NCBI GenBank assembly: GCA_964608095.1
Contig: CAZSMK010000011.1
Location: 62,001 to 126,000 of the forward strand
Direction of reading: 5' to 3'
DNA from: CAZSMK01 sp964608095
Lineage (GTDB): Bacteria; Sumerlaeota; Sumerlaeia; MWCT01; JAGHBZ01
Length of the DNA stretch: 64,000 nucleotides
Below are positions 53,133 to 62,163 of this stretch, in pieces. The notes beneath the pieces were generated by a model. The model was not told where the DNA came from. It was given only the letters and a program-made list of their open reading frames with translations, and ran no database searches. Position numbers and translations under genes: made by a program. The stretch's first letter is position 1, and each line of letters starts with the position of its first letter.

Positions 53133-54134
53133 CTAATATCCTTTTAACTCGATCTTGTTTCCGTCCGGGTCCTCGATGAAATAGACACTATGTTTGTTCC
53201 GTGATATAACCCGCGTCTTCGCTCCCCTACTCTTCACTTGTTCAAACAACCTTTTAGGGTCCTTCACCCAATACCCCCAGTGATCGTAGCCGGTCACGAT
53301 AACGTCGATGTCCTCCTCGTTCTTTTCTTTGACCGCGAACAGTTCAACAAGGGCATCCTCATGTCGCAACCGTACAAAATTGCATTCCTTGTTCAATCCA
53401 AAAAGGATTTCTGCAATGTCCGCAGATAAGGTCTCTTCCTTCTCATTCTTAAATCCCAATTCATTTATATAAAAATCCGCCATCTGCTTTAAGTTCTCGG
53501 TGAATATGGCAACGTGGTGGCATGCATGGGAGAGCATATCAGAAAGAAGAAGAGGAACATCATCAAAGGTTATCTTTTTCGCGCCGTCCTGAAGCATCAT
53601 TTTAACCGCCTTTTCCGCATCGTCCGGCTCCAGGTTAACACCTTTAACTGCATCGCTGAAGAGATAGACCGTGTAATCCTTTTTCAGGGCATCAAGTACA
53701 GAGTTCTTCACACAATAATCGGTCGCAAGCCCGCACACAAACAATTCATTGACTCCCAAAATCTCGAGGATTGCCTTAAGGGCAACATCATGTGTGTCGA
53801 CGCCTTCAAAGGCGGAATAACCCTCCTCTTCCGCCCGCAATCCTTTTGAGATTATGATGGCATCATCGGGAAGTTGCAACGCAGGATGAAACGCAGCGCC
53901 TTGAGTGTCTCTTACGCAATGAACCGGCCATTGCCCGCCGAACTCTTTAAAATGCTTCGACTCCGGCGGATGCCAATCACGCGTCGCCAGAATTGGACGT
54001 TCCGCTTTCGAAAAGAGGTCTATATAGCGATTTATAATAGGTATGATGGCATCTCCTTCAGGCACCGCAAGTGCGCCACCCGGGCAAAAATCGTTCTGTA
54101 CGTCAACAATTAATAATACTTGAGTCATCTTCAT
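53133..54134 (-). CDS. Nicotinamidase (isochorismatase family) fused to a VOC/glyoxalase-fold domain
   Basis: A 333-residue two-domain protein. Residues 1-200 are a PncA-like amidase: catalytic Asp11 in LIVDVQNDF, Lys97 in IISKG and Cys141 in GLATDYCV, with the metal-ligand stretch TRDWHPPESKHF (51-62). It would turn nicotinamide to nicotinate for NAD salvage. Residues 203-333 form a VOC-fold domain: HHVAIFTENLKQMADFY, YDHWGYWVKD and VYFIEDPDGNKIEL, keeping metal-type His and Glu positions. The fusion is unusual: VOC domains bind metals and small aldehydes or antibiotics. Either domain could also serve a different substrate. It is the last gene of the long repair/redox run. Confidence 0.9.
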   Translation of the reverse strand: MKMTQVLLIVDVQNDFCPGGALAVPEGDAIIPIINRYIDLFSKAERPILATRDWHPPESKHFKEFGGQWPVHCVRDTQGAAFHPALQLPDDAIIISKGLRAEEEGYSAFEGVDTHDVALKAILEILGVNELFVCGLATDYCVKNSVLDALKKDYTVYLFSDAVKGVNLEPDDAEKAVKMMLQDGAKKITFDDVPLLLSDMLSHACHHVAIFTENLKQMADFYINELGFKNEKEETLSADIAEILFGLNKECNFVRLRHEDALVELFAVKEKNEEDIDVIVTGYDHWGYWVKDPKRLFEQVKSRGAKTRVISRNKHSVYFIEDPDGNKIELKGY

Positions 54135-54240
54135 TTTTCCCTCTCCGTTCTTTGATAAGTCGATAATATTCGGTGGCTTATCTGACCTTTTGTCAAAGGA
54201 GTAATTCTATACCTATCACCAATCTAATGAAACCCCTAAT

Positions 54241-55026
54241 TCATTTTGATTGGCATTGGGGACAGAAATATGCGGTTCTCCCCGTCACTTTGGTGGTTTC
54301 AATTTTTGTCCCGCATCGAGGACATTTTCCATCTTTCTCCCTGTGAGTAAGCAAGAAGGAACGCGGGAATTGTTCCGGATCAACATGACTGTCAATTGCA
54401 GCCTCGCACACTTTTTTGATGTTATTATAGATTTTTTTGATTTCAGGCTCCTTCAACTTCTTCACCGCTGCCTTTGGATGAATTTTGGACTGAAACAAAA
54501 TTTCGTCCGAAAAGATGTTCCCTATTCCGGCGATCATGTTCTGGTTCATGAGCGCGGACTTGATCGATTCGCGCCGGTCGTCGAGAAGTTCATTGAACGT
54601 CTGGAAATCGATAGCGAGCGCGTCGGCTCCCAGTTCCTTTTCCTCGATAAAATCGTCCAGGTTCTTCCGGACGCTCGCATTACCCAACAACCTCTGGCAT
54701 ACATAGGCTAAATGATAGCCATTTGAGAAATAAATCAGCATCCTGACGTGTGACAACTCTTCATCCTTCTCTTTATAATATTTAAGGAAACCCGTCATCC
54801 CGAAATGAAGCGTTAACCAGTAATCGTTATCCATCCGCACAAAAAGATGTTTCCCACGCCGTCTGGTTTCCTCGAATTGTTGTCCTTTCAGCCTTCTTTG
54901 CACCGTACGCCTGGATACATCGTCAAGAATCTTGGTCGAATGGATTTCGACCTTTGTGATTTTTTGATGCAGCGACGTGCTATTGAAATATCTCCTGAAT
55001 ACCTCCACATCCGGTAATTCCGGCAT
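54241..55026 (-). CDS. mutM: Formamidopyrimidine/endonuclease VIII-type DNA glycosylase
   Basis: A 261-residue Fpg/Nei-family glycosylase/AP lyase that removes oxidised bases. The N-terminus is MPELPDVEV: the nucleophilic Pro and following Glu are intact, with Asp in place of the usual second Glu of PELPEVE. A Lys in RRGKHLFVRM and GMTGFLKY follow, then the helix-two-turn-helix NMIAGIGNIFSDEILF with its conserved Asn, and the zinc finger CPRCG and CPQCQ at the C-terminus. MutM versus Nei specificity for 8-oxoguanine or pyrimidines is not decided by sequence. AAAAGGAA precedes the ATG. It lies 63 bp downstream of the thioredoxin reductase gene. Confidence 0.93.
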   Translation of the reverse strand: MPELPDVEVFRRYFNSTSLHQKITKVEIHSTKILDDVSRRTVQRRLKGQQFEETRRRGKHLFVRMDNDYWLTLHFGMTGFLKYYKEKDEELSHVRMLIYFSNGYHLAYVCQRLLGNASVRKNLDDFIEEKELGADALAIDFQTFNELLDDRRESIKSALMNQNMIAGIGNIFSDEILFQSKIHPKAAVKKLKEPEIKKIYNNIKKVCEAAIDSHVDPEQFPRSFLLTHREKDGKCPRCGTKIETTKVTGRTAYFCPQCQSK

Positions 55027-55089
55027 TATATCATTCCTTTTTATAAATTGTTGTGTATATATTCTTTATCTGAACACCACATCATGAAA

Positions 55090-55998
55090 TTAATCTTTGA
55101 ACTCAGCAAGGTAACGCGATGCCTTGAGAAGCGCCATACAGCCCTGTCCCGCAGCGATAACATATTGATATTCATGTCCCGATGCACAATCGCCTGCTGC
55201 AAAAATACCCTTTACAGACGTTCGTGTTTGACAATCGATCTTGATGTGCTGTTCCTTGTCGAGATCGACAAAATCTTTTACAAATTCGGTGTTCGGAGTC
55301 CTGCCGATCTCGATTATTATCCCGGTGACGTTCAATTCTTTCGTTTCGCCATTCTTTTCGTAGCGCAACCCTTTAACCATTTTATCGCCAAATATTTCCG
55401 TTGTACGCGCCTCGGTAATTATCTCTACGTTCTCGCGTGACCCGATTTTATCAATGAGATATTCATGGGCGTTAAACTCCTTCTCGATGTTGATGATATA
55501 AATCTTTTTCGCAATGTCCTTGATAAACTCGGCGCCTTCGAGTGCGGAGTTTCCGCCGCCGATTACGGCGACATCCTGGTCGGCAAATAAAGGACCATCG
55601 CAAATGGAACAATATCCGACGCCTTTGTTTACAAACTCTTCTTCACCGGGAACGCCCAACTTTTTCGGTCTTGCACCTGTGGCGATGATTACGCTCTTCG
55701 CCTCGAACTCCTCTTTATCGCTTTCTATTTTGAAGTTTGAATCGGCTTGCTTGATAGCGGTGACGGTAACGCCTTCGACCGGCTCGATATCGTTGAATTC
55801 TAACTGTTCTTCCATGGTGTCACTGAACTTTTCACCGTTGGTTTTAACGATACCGGGATAGTTGAGGATTTCACCGGATTCAAGGAACTGTCCACCCAAC
55901 ATCTTCGTGACAAGGCGAAAATTCATTTTCTTCCGGGCGGCATAGATCGCGGCGGTCTCGCCTGCAATACCTCCGCCTATAATTATGAGATCATACAT
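55090..55998 (-). CDS. Thioredoxin reductase-like flavoprotein (second copy, glutaredoxin-linked)
   Basis: A 302-residue low-Mr thioredoxin reductase: FAD loop GGGIAGETAA (8-17), redox-active CSIC (130-133) and nucleotide loop GGGNSALEGAEF (147-158), with the usual GIFAAGDCASG near the C-terminus. It overlaps the glutaredoxin gene upstream by 8 bp, so the two are translated together and the glutaredoxin is its probable electron acceptor. It is shorter and diverges from the AhpF-like protein at 17284, so the two are not recent copies. It sits in the long run of repair and redox genes. Confidence 0.92.
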   Translation of the reverse strand: MYDLIIIGGGIAGETAAIYAARKKMNFRLVTKMLGGQFLESGEILNYPGIVKTNGEKFSDTMEEQLEFNDIEPVEGVTVTAIKQADSNFKIESDKEEFEAKSVIIATGARPKKLGVPGEEEFVNKGVGYCSICDGPLFADQDVAVIGGGNSALEGAEFIKDIAKKIYIINIEKEFNAHEYLIDKIGSRENVEIITEARTTEIFGDKMVKGLRYEKNGETKELNVTGIIIEIGRTPNTEFVKDFVDLDKEQHIKIDCQTRTSVKGIFAAGDCASGHEYQYVIAAGQGCMALLKASRYLAEFKD

Positions 55999-56227
55999 TT
56001 TTCAACTCCTTTTCCAGTTCTTCTTTATCGAACCCGGAAATGATCTTTCCATTGATCTCGATCTGAGGAACGGAACTTTCGCCGGTCTTTTCCACCATCT
56101 CTTTGAGTGCATCTTTATCAGTGGTTACCTCTTTTCCCTCGTATGCAATATCATTCTCCTCAAGATAATCAATAAGCTTCTTACATACAGGGCATGTCTT
56201 TGAATAATATAATGTAATGTCCGCCAT
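55991..56227 (-). CDS. Glutaredoxin
   Basis: A 78-residue thioredoxin-fold redox protein with CPVC active site (residues 12-15) in YYSKTCPVCKKL. The downstream SSVPQIEINGKIISGFDKEEL holds the cis-Pro loop and glutathione-like binding Gly-Phe-Asp. From 56227 the ATG follows a normal Shine-Dalgarno (AAAGGGAA); an upstream extension of the frame has no coding character. Its end overlaps the start of the thioredoxin reductase gene by 8 bp. Because no glutathione genes are visible here, it may instead be a NrdH-type protein reduced by that reductase. Confidence 0.92.
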   Translation of the reverse strand: MADITLYYSKTCPVCKKLIDYLEENDIAYEGKEVTTDKDALKEMVEKTGESSVPQIEINGKIISGFDKEELEKELKNV

Positions 56228-56288
56228 AGCAAATTCCCTTTCTCTATGTTTTTTTATATAAAACGTGCTATTAATTTTCACAGAATCT

Positions 56289-57023
56289 TTACGACTCAAA
56301 CATAGCCGCCAATTTGCGAGCATCCTGTGCGGCGTATCCCACCTGGTCATTATCGAAATAACAGAAGATGTCCTTGCCCTGTTTTGCCCATGCGGCAATC
56401 GCTCCCGCCCAGCCCTTTAATTGGTCGATGCTGTATTGCCCCTGGTACGGTCCGTCTGGTCCATGTAACCGGATATACACAAAATCAGAGGTAACCTTCT
56501 TTGGCGAGAGCCTCCGGTCATAATCGTATATACAAAAAGCCGCGTTATGGTCGGTCAGAATTTCATACACCCGGTTGTCGAACCACGATTCGTCCCTGAA
56601 TTCAAATGCGTATCTCTTCCCGGAAGGCAGCGCTGCCAGAAAAGATTCGAGCCGTTCAGGATTACAGCCCCATTTCGGCGGTAGCTGAAAAAGTATAGGT
56701 CCCAGGGTTTCTCTGAGCTCCACGATTCTATCCATGAACTTCGATACCGCATCTTTCGGGTCTTTCAACTTTTTCATGTGGGTAATGTAACGGCTGGCTT
56801 TAACGGAAAAGATAAAGGAATCGCCCACGGTTTCGCGCCAATGCTTCAGTGTTTTCTTCTCCGGGAGTTGATAAAACGAATTATTGATTTCAGCGGTATG
56901 GAAATCGTTCATATAAAACTGTAAAAACTCTGCCGAATCCATATCTTCGGGATAATACGCTCCTTTCCAATGCTTATAGTGCCACCCGGATGTCCCAATA
57001 TGTATCTTTTTCTTTTCAGTCAT
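56289..57023 (-). CDS. DUF72 family protein
   Basis: A 244-residue TIM-barrel-like protein of the DUF72 (YecE) family of unknown function. Diagnostic stretches are HIGTSGWHYKHWKGAYYPE near the start, HTAEINNSFYQLPEKKT, FSVKASRYITHMKKL, LGPILFQLPPKW, the acidic FEFRDESWF and YIRLHGPDGPYQGQYS. The conserved Glu/Asp/His residues suggest a phosphate or metal site. The gene begins 24 bp after the Rieske-flavoprotein and ends 61 bp before the glutaredoxin gene. Confidence 0.93.
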   Translation of the reverse strand: MTEKKKIHIGTSGWHYKHWKGAYYPEDMDSAEFLQFYMNDFHTAEINNSFYQLPEKKTLKHWRETVGDSFIFSVKASRYITHMKKLKDPKDAVSKFMDRIVELRETLGPILFQLPPKWGCNPERLESFLAALPSGKRYAFEFRDESWFDNRVYEILTDHNAAFCIYDYDRRLSPKKVTSDFVYIRLHGPDGPYQGQYSIDQLKGWAGAIAAWAKQGKDIFCYFDNDQVGYAAQDARKLAAMFES

Positions 57024-57047
57024 TTCACTCTTTCGGGTTGATTGAAC

Positions 57048-58622
57048 CTATAAACGTGAAAGGATATCGAGAGAGCCGCTCTTGATTTCATCAGCTTTGG
57101 GGACAAGGTCACGGTGCATCAATTCGGCAAGTCCCGCCATTTCACGTTCCTGCTCGCAGCCTGCAACCGCCATAACCCGGTCGCCTTTAACATAGTATGC
57201 GAGAAACTTTTTGCGCGAAACATCGCCATGGAATACAATCTCGTCCCACCCTTTAGTATAACCGACGTACTGCAATCCGATTCCTAATTGCCGTGTCCAG
57301 AAAAAGGGAACACCGCAAAATTTTGTCTTGTTTCCCACCATGTTGAGCGCAGTGGTTCGACCAAGTTGTTCCGCGAGTCGCCAGTGTTCGATTCGTATGC
57401 GCTCGCCAGTTCGCCAATCTATAAAACTTGCAATATCGCCTGCTGCATACACATCCTCGGCAGCAGACAAATACTCGTCAACCGGTATGCTGCCATCCTG
57501 CTGAAGTTCCAATCCTGTAATAAAGTCTGTACCGGGTTTTACTCCGATACCCATCACCACAAAATCCGTATCCAGCTCCATGCTGTTACTCAGGACGACC
57601 TTATTGACCTTCTCGTCGCCTTCAAAACGTTCCACACCGGTGTTTAACATAAAAAATATTCCCTTATCCTCGTGCTGTTTCTGGAACATTTCGCCGATCT
57701 CGGTCCCCAGCGTTTTCTCGAACGGAACAGATTCAGGCGCAACCACCGTTATCGAGAGATCGTATTCAACAAGTGCAGCGGCGGTTTCCATTCCGATAAA
57801 ACTTGCGCCGACAACCACACATCGCTTCGATTCCTTCGCTTTCTCTTTAATTCGTGTAGCGTCGGCGAGACTGCGCAACGTAAAAATATTTTGTAAATCT
57901 GAACCGGGAACGTCGAGCCGACGCGGAGTACCACCGGTGGCTACAAGAAGTTTATCGTACGTTAATGATGAATTATCTTTGAAAATCACCGTCTTGTCGG
58001 AGAGGGCAACATTGACGACCTCATGATTTCTCAGCAACTCTATGTCGTACCGTGTATAAAAATCTTCAGGACGCAAAGCAGGTATAGATGCCCGCGGGTC
58101 TCTAAGATATGCTTTGCTCATATAGGTGCGGTCATAGGGTATATCATCTTCACGCGTCAATATCACTACCCTACCCTGAAAATGATTTTGGCGTAAGGCT
58201 TCGGCAGCGGCATTCCCAGCCGCGCCTGAGCCTATGATGACGAATTTCCGCTTGTCGACTTCAGGATTGAACCGCGCCATTTTCGATGTTCTGGATTCCA
58301 TGAACTCTTCCGGCAAAATTAAAATTACATCATCGTTTTCAATGCGTATATCGAACTGAGGCAATGAATCCAGCGCCGGCGGTTCTATCACGTCCCCTGT
58401 TCTTGCTTTAAAACACGCTTGATGCCACGGGCATCGTATGCGACCTTCGCTGATAACGCCTTCTTCAAGAGGCGCTCCTTCATGAGTACATTTTGCGCCA
58501 AGGGCGTAATATTTACCGTCGAGTCGTACAAGCAGGATGCTTTTATCATCTTCTACCACAACTTCTTTCATCTCGCCGTCTTTGAGATCGTCGAACTTTG
58601 CCACCTTTTTTTCATTATTCAT
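57048..58622 (-). CDS. Rieske [2Fe-2S] domain fused to FAD/NAD(P) oxidoreductase (AIF-like)
   Basis: A 524-residue redox protein. Residues 1-100 are a Rieske domain with C45-x-H47 (CTHEGAPL) and C64-x2-H67 (CPWHQACF) holding a [2Fe-2S] cluster. Residues 125-440 form a pyridine nucleotide-disulfide oxidoreductase fold: FVIIGSGAAGNAAAEALR, RCVVVGASFIGMETAAAL and DVYAAGDIA. The end resembles the reductase C-terminal domain of ferredoxin reductases and AIF. It should transfer electrons from NAD(P)H to a quinone, ferredoxin or oxygen-linked acceptor; the partner is not known. GGGAGAGAG precedes the ATG. It lies in the repair/redox run, 44 bp downstream of the phosphoribosyltransferase. Confidence 0.92.
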   Translation of the reverse strand: MNNEKKVAKFDDLKDGEMKEVVVEDDKSILLVRLDGKYYALGAKCTHEGAPLEEGVISEGRIRCPWHQACFKARTGDVIEPPALDSLPQFDIRIENDDVILILPEEFMESRTSKMARFNPEVDKRKFVIIGSGAAGNAAAEALRQNHFQGRVVILTREDDIPYDRTYMSKAYLRDPRASIPALRPEDFYTRYDIELLRNHEVVNVALSDKTVIFKDNSSLTYDKLLVATGGTPRRLDVPGSDLQNIFTLRSLADATRIKEKAKESKRCVVVGASFIGMETAAALVEYDLSITVVAPESVPFEKTLGTEIGEMFQKQHEDKGIFFMLNTGVERFEGDEKVNKVVLSNSMELDTDFVVMGIGVKPGTDFITGLELQQDGSIPVDEYLSAAEDVYAAGDIASFIDWRTGERIRIEHWRLAEQLGRTTALNMVGNKTKFCGVPFFWTRQLGIGLQYVGYTKGWDEIVFHGDVSRKKFLAYYVKGDRVMAVAGCEQEREMAGLAELMHRDLVPKADEIKSGSLDILSRL

Positions 58623-58666
58623 CTTCTCTCTCCCTATTTATAACCGGTTTATATAATTCTACTTCT

Positions 58667-59314
58667 TTATAGTATCTTATATCCTTCATCGAGTAAAGAT
58701 TTAACTTCTTCATCGGATAATTGCGAGAAGTCTTCATAAGAGCCGCCTACACCCATAAAGGGCTGCGGCGTTTCCAGACACACTAATTCATCCGCTTCTT
58801 TTTTGAAATTCCTGAATGTATCAAGAGGGGCCGTGGGAACCGCCACAATGATTTTGCGGGGAGACCGGGATTTAACTGCCGAAATTGCTGCACGCATACT
58901 CGCTCCCGTCGCAAGACCATCGTCTACAAGAATGACAGTCTTATCTCTTAAATCAGGGAACGGGCGATCGCCGCGGTAGGCGGTTTCACGCCGTTTCAAC
59001 TCTTCCTTTTCTCTCGCGGTGACCTCGTCTATGGTCGAGTCAGGTATGCTGAGAGAACGTATAACCTCGGAATTTATTATGCGCGTTCCTCCCGACGCAA
59101 TCGCTCCCATTGCCAGCTCTTCGTAACCGGGCACACCTAGTTTGCGTACAAGATACACATCCATCGGTACCTTGAGATTCCTTGCGACTTCAACGCCAAC
59201 GGCAACTCCGCCTCGAGCCAGACCAAGCACGATTACATCGTTGCGACCTGTGTATGATGACAACTCTTTGGCAAGTTGTTGTCCTGCATCCTTTCTATCT
59301 TTGAATACCGTCAT
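58667..59314 (-). CDS. Phosphoribosyltransferase family protein
   Basis: A 215-residue PRT-fold protein. The PRPP-binding signature is VILVDDGLATGAS near residues 127-139; VIVLGLARGGVAVGVEVA lies at the N-terminal side and the loop VRKLGVPGYEELAMGAIASGG follows. This arrangement belongs to the predicted phosphoribosyltransferase family often fused to dienelactone hydrolase in other bacteria; the base acceptor is unknown. GTAAGGAGGAATCG precedes the ATG, a strong ribosome site. It lies between the MBL protein gene and the Rieske-flavoprotein gene on the same strand. Confidence 0.88.
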   Translation of the reverse strand: MTVFKDRKDAGQQLAKELSSYTGRNDVIVLGLARGGVAVGVEVARNLKVPMDVYLVRKLGVPGYEELAMGAIASGGTRIINSEVIRSLSIPDSTIDEVTAREKEELKRRETAYRGDRPFPDLRDKTVILVDDGLATGASMRAAISAVKSRSPRKIIVAVPTAPLDTFRNFKKEADELVCLETPQPFMGVGGSYEDFSQLSDEEVKSLLDEGYKIL

Positions 59315-59361
59315 TTCGATTCCTCCTTACTATCATCTGAACCTTAATCGTTTGCCCCGGC

Positions 59362-60084
59362 TCAGCGAAGAACGAGCTCCATACCATCATGGGCAATTTC
59401 AACATCCACGTTGCGCTCTCTCCCGAGCCTGCGTATTTTTGCTCCTTGCGTGCGTTCGTCTTTTGCAACAACTGCAGAGCCCAGATGAGTAAAAATCGCC
59501 CGTGGAACACCTTCCTTCTGGCACCAGGTAAGTTGTGTGCGAATAGGAGTATGTCCGATAAGTTTCCCTTTGATCTTTCGAACCATGGAACGCGTAATGG
59601 TCGCCCCGTCGCCGATATACAGCTGCACATCTTTTAATGCCTTCTCACGTTCTTCGATCCATACCACGTCAGGTATATAAAAAACCTTAACATGTCCCGC
59701 CTGTATGCGAAAGCCAACGGCGGGGGCCTTTGTGGAATGTACCACCGGAAAAGCTTTGAACGTAAATCTATGAATTTTAAAAGACCTCAGTGGTGTAATA
59801 ACGTGTCGGTTCTCAATGCCGAAATCCTCCATATCCTCCCATGCCTCTTTTGTTGCATAAACAGGAGCGGGCGCACCTGTTTTTAGACCATACGCATGGT
59901 CGGGATGTGCGTGAGTTATGAGTATTGCATGTGGATTGAGCGTGCGTATATCGTTCAACCAATTTTCGCCGCAATCTATCATTATTTCTTTCCCATAATA
60001 AGAAAGCATCAACATGCTATGTTTTCGATGACGTCTCGTTGAGGCATCGATATAGCCGCGAGTTCCTTTAAATGTTATTTTCAT
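59362..60084 (-). CDS. Metallo-beta-lactamase fold hydrolase
   Basis: A 240-residue MBL-fold protein. The metal motif THAHPDH is at residues 57-63, after the Asp of EIMIDCGENW; a second His follows in PVVHSTKAPAVGF, and a Asp/His pair lies in YIGDGATI and FTHLG. The fold resembles RNase Z/PhnP-like phosphodiesterases that act on nucleic acids or nucleotides. The start overlaps the ligA stop by 4 bp, so translation is coupled to the ligase, which supports a DNA-end or nucleotide role. Substrate unknown. Confidence 0.9.
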   Translation of the reverse strand: MKITFKGTRGYIDASTRRHRKHSMLMLSYYGKEIMIDCGENWLNDIRTLNPHAILITHAHPDHAYGLKTGAPAPVYATKEAWEDMEDFGIENRHVITPLRSFKIHRFTFKAFPVVHSTKAPAVGFRIQAGHVKVFYIPDVVWIEEREKALKDVQLYIGDGATITRSMVRKIKGKLIGHTPIRTQLTWCQKEGVPRAIFTHLGSAVVAKDERTQGAKIRRLGRERNVDVEIAHDGMELVLR

Positions 60085-62159
60085 AGTGCTTGCTTTTTTT
60101 CAAGAAATTCGATAAACTCTTCCTCGCTCATAATGGAAATATTACGGGACTTTGCCTGATCCAGTTTCGAGCCTGCACCCGTCCCTGCTATCACGTAGTC
60201 GGTCTCCCCGCTCACGCTCGAGGTGGCTCTGCCGCCTTTCTCCTCTACCAACTGTTTTACTTCATCGCGTGACCAGCGTTCTAAACTGCCGGTGAAAACA
60301 AAGGTCAATCCCTTTAAAGGCTGCGCCTCACCTTTTGCATACGGATTCCTGAGTTCTACCCCCGTATCCCGGATTTCTTCTATGACCTGCCGGTTTTGCT
60401 CTTCATCGAAAAATGTAGATATGCTCTCTGCTACTTCCGGTCCAATCTCGTTTATCCGTTGCAACTCTTCATTGGAACTTTTCATCAAATCGTCCAGAGA
60501 GTCATAATTTTGGGCGAGGACTCGTGCAATATGCTGACCGACAAGTGGAATCCCCAGTGCGTAAAGAAACCGGTCGAGTGTCCGCTCCTTGCTTTTCTCG
60601 ATTTCACTTAACAAGTTCTCAGCGGATTTGTCGGCATATCCCTCGAGCGATAGAAGGTCTTCTTTTGTTAAGTCATAAATCGAGGAAATACTCTTGACCA
60701 GATCGGCGTTATAAAGCTGCTCGACACGCTTTTCCGCCAAACCTTCGATGTCCATCCCGTTGCGCGATGCATAATGCATAATTCGTTGTTTTATTTGTGC
60801 AGGACAATTGATATTCGTACAACGTGTGGTCTTCTTATCTTCACTTGTGACCACCCTCGCCTTACACACGGGACATTTCTCTGGCATGATAAACCTTTTC
60901 TCCGAGCCGTCCCGTTCCTCTTTTATGCTTTTAACCACATAAGGAATAACGTCGCCCGCACGTTCCACAAGAACGACATCGCCGATACGAATGTCTTTGC
61001 GCTCGATCTCGCTCTGGTTATGCAACGACGCACGGCTGACGGTAACCCCACCAATGGAAACAGGCTTGAGAATCGCCACAGGAGTAAGTTTCCCGGTTCG
61101 CCCTACCTGAACCTGGATATCCTCGAGCCGAGTAGTCGCCTGACGTGGTGCAAATTTCAAGGCAATCGCCCAACGAGGATCACGTTGCCTGACACCTAAC
61201 TTTTCCTGATCCGAAAGACGGTTGACCTTGAAGACTACACCGTCTATCTCGTAAGAAAGACCATCCCGCTCCTCCGCCAATTGTTCATAATATACAATGG
61301 CATCCTTGATGTCCGTGCATAACTCTATCTTCTCCCTGTTAACTTTGAGACCCCATTGAGGCAATGTTTCAAGAACTTCCCATTGAGTTTTGAACTCGTA
61401 CCCTTCGCATTCCGCCACTGCGTAAAGAAGAATATGCAAGGGTCGACTGGCGGTGATATTGGGATCAAGTTGCCTGAGGGAGCCTGCGGCAGCGTTCCGC
61501 GGATTCGCAAACACATCTTCACCCGCATCCATGCGCTTCTTATTTAATTCTTCGAACTCATCTTTACGCATATACACTTCGCCACGGACAACGAGACCTT
61601 TTGGAATGGGCTTCTCTCCCTGCTCGAGCAGTACAAGCGGCACCTCTTTAATTGTTTTGAGATTGTGAGTAATATCTTCGCCGGTCTCGCCATCACCCCG
61701 GGTAGAACCGATTTTCAATCTGCCGTCCTCGTAGATAAGTTCAACGGCAAGTCCGTCGTATTTAGGCTCCGCGACATATTCTATGCTTTCTCGGTTCAAA
61801 TCGCGTTTGTTCGTCCTGTCAAAATGCTCGACTTCTTCCCTTTCATATACTGCCCTCAAACTCATCATGGGCGAGGGATGTTTCACAGTCCCTAATTCTT
61901 CCCGCGGTTTTCCTCCCACCTGCTGCGTGGGTGAGTCCGGACTCTGTATTTCTGGAAACTTATCTTCCAACGCTTGAAGCGTTTTCATCAGCTCGTCATA
62001 TTCCGCATCCGATATGACCGGATCATTCAACACATAATAACGGTAATTATGATACCTGATTGCATCCCTGAGTTCCTCTGCGGCAGTCTTTGCCTCCTTT
62101 TCCGAATCAATAGATTCAACAGAGATTTCAGGTTTCTTCTTTTTTTTCTTCTTACTCAT
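60081..62159 (-). CDS. ligA: NAD-dependent DNA ligase
   Basis: Seals nicks using NAD as adenylate donor. It has 692 residues, as usual for LigA. Domain order: N-terminal Ia (YYVLNDPVISDAEYDELM), adenylation domain with the lysine nucleophile Lys133 in KYDGLA, OB fold (RAGDVIPYV), zinc finger CPVC and CTNINC, helix-hairpin-helix repeats and a C-terminal BRCT domain (GLTFVFTGSLERWSR). It starts with a Lys run (MSKKKKKKKP) from an A-rich stretch. It follows polX by 4 bp and overlaps the MBL gene by 4 bp, a tight operon. Confidence 0.97.
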   Translation of the reverse strand: MSKKKKKKKPEISVESIDSEKEAKTAAEELRDAIRYHNYRYYVLNDPVISDAEYDELMKTLQALEDKFPEIQSPDSPTQQVGGKPREELGTVKHPSPMMSLRAVYEREEVEHFDRTNKRDLNRESIEYVAEPKYDGLAVELIYEDGRLKIGSTRGDGETGEDITHNLKTIKEVPLVLLEQGEKPIPKGLVVRGEVYMRKDEFEELNKKRMDAGEDVFANPRNAAAGSLRQLDPNITASRPLHILLYAVAECEGYEFKTQWEVLETLPQWGLKVNREKIELCTDIKDAIVYYEQLAEERDGLSYEIDGVVFKVNRLSDQEKLGVRQRDPRWAIALKFAPRQATTRLEDIQVQVGRTGKLTPVAILKPVSIGGVTVSRASLHNQSEIERKDIRIGDVVLVERAGDVIPYVVKSIKEERDGSEKRFIMPEKCPVCKARVVTSEDKKTTRCTNINCPAQIKQRIMHYASRNGMDIEGLAEKRVEQLYNADLVKSISSIYDLTKEDLLSLEGYADKSAENLLSEIEKSKERTLDRFLYALGIPLVGQHIARVLAQNYDSLDDLMKSSNEELQRINEIGPEVAESISTFFDEEQNRQVIEEIRDTGVELRNPYAKGEAQPLKGLTFVFTGSLERWSRDEVKQLVEEKGGRATSSVSGETDYVIAGTGAGSKLDQAKSRNISIMSEEEFIEFLEKKQAL

Positions 62160-62163
62160 ATCA

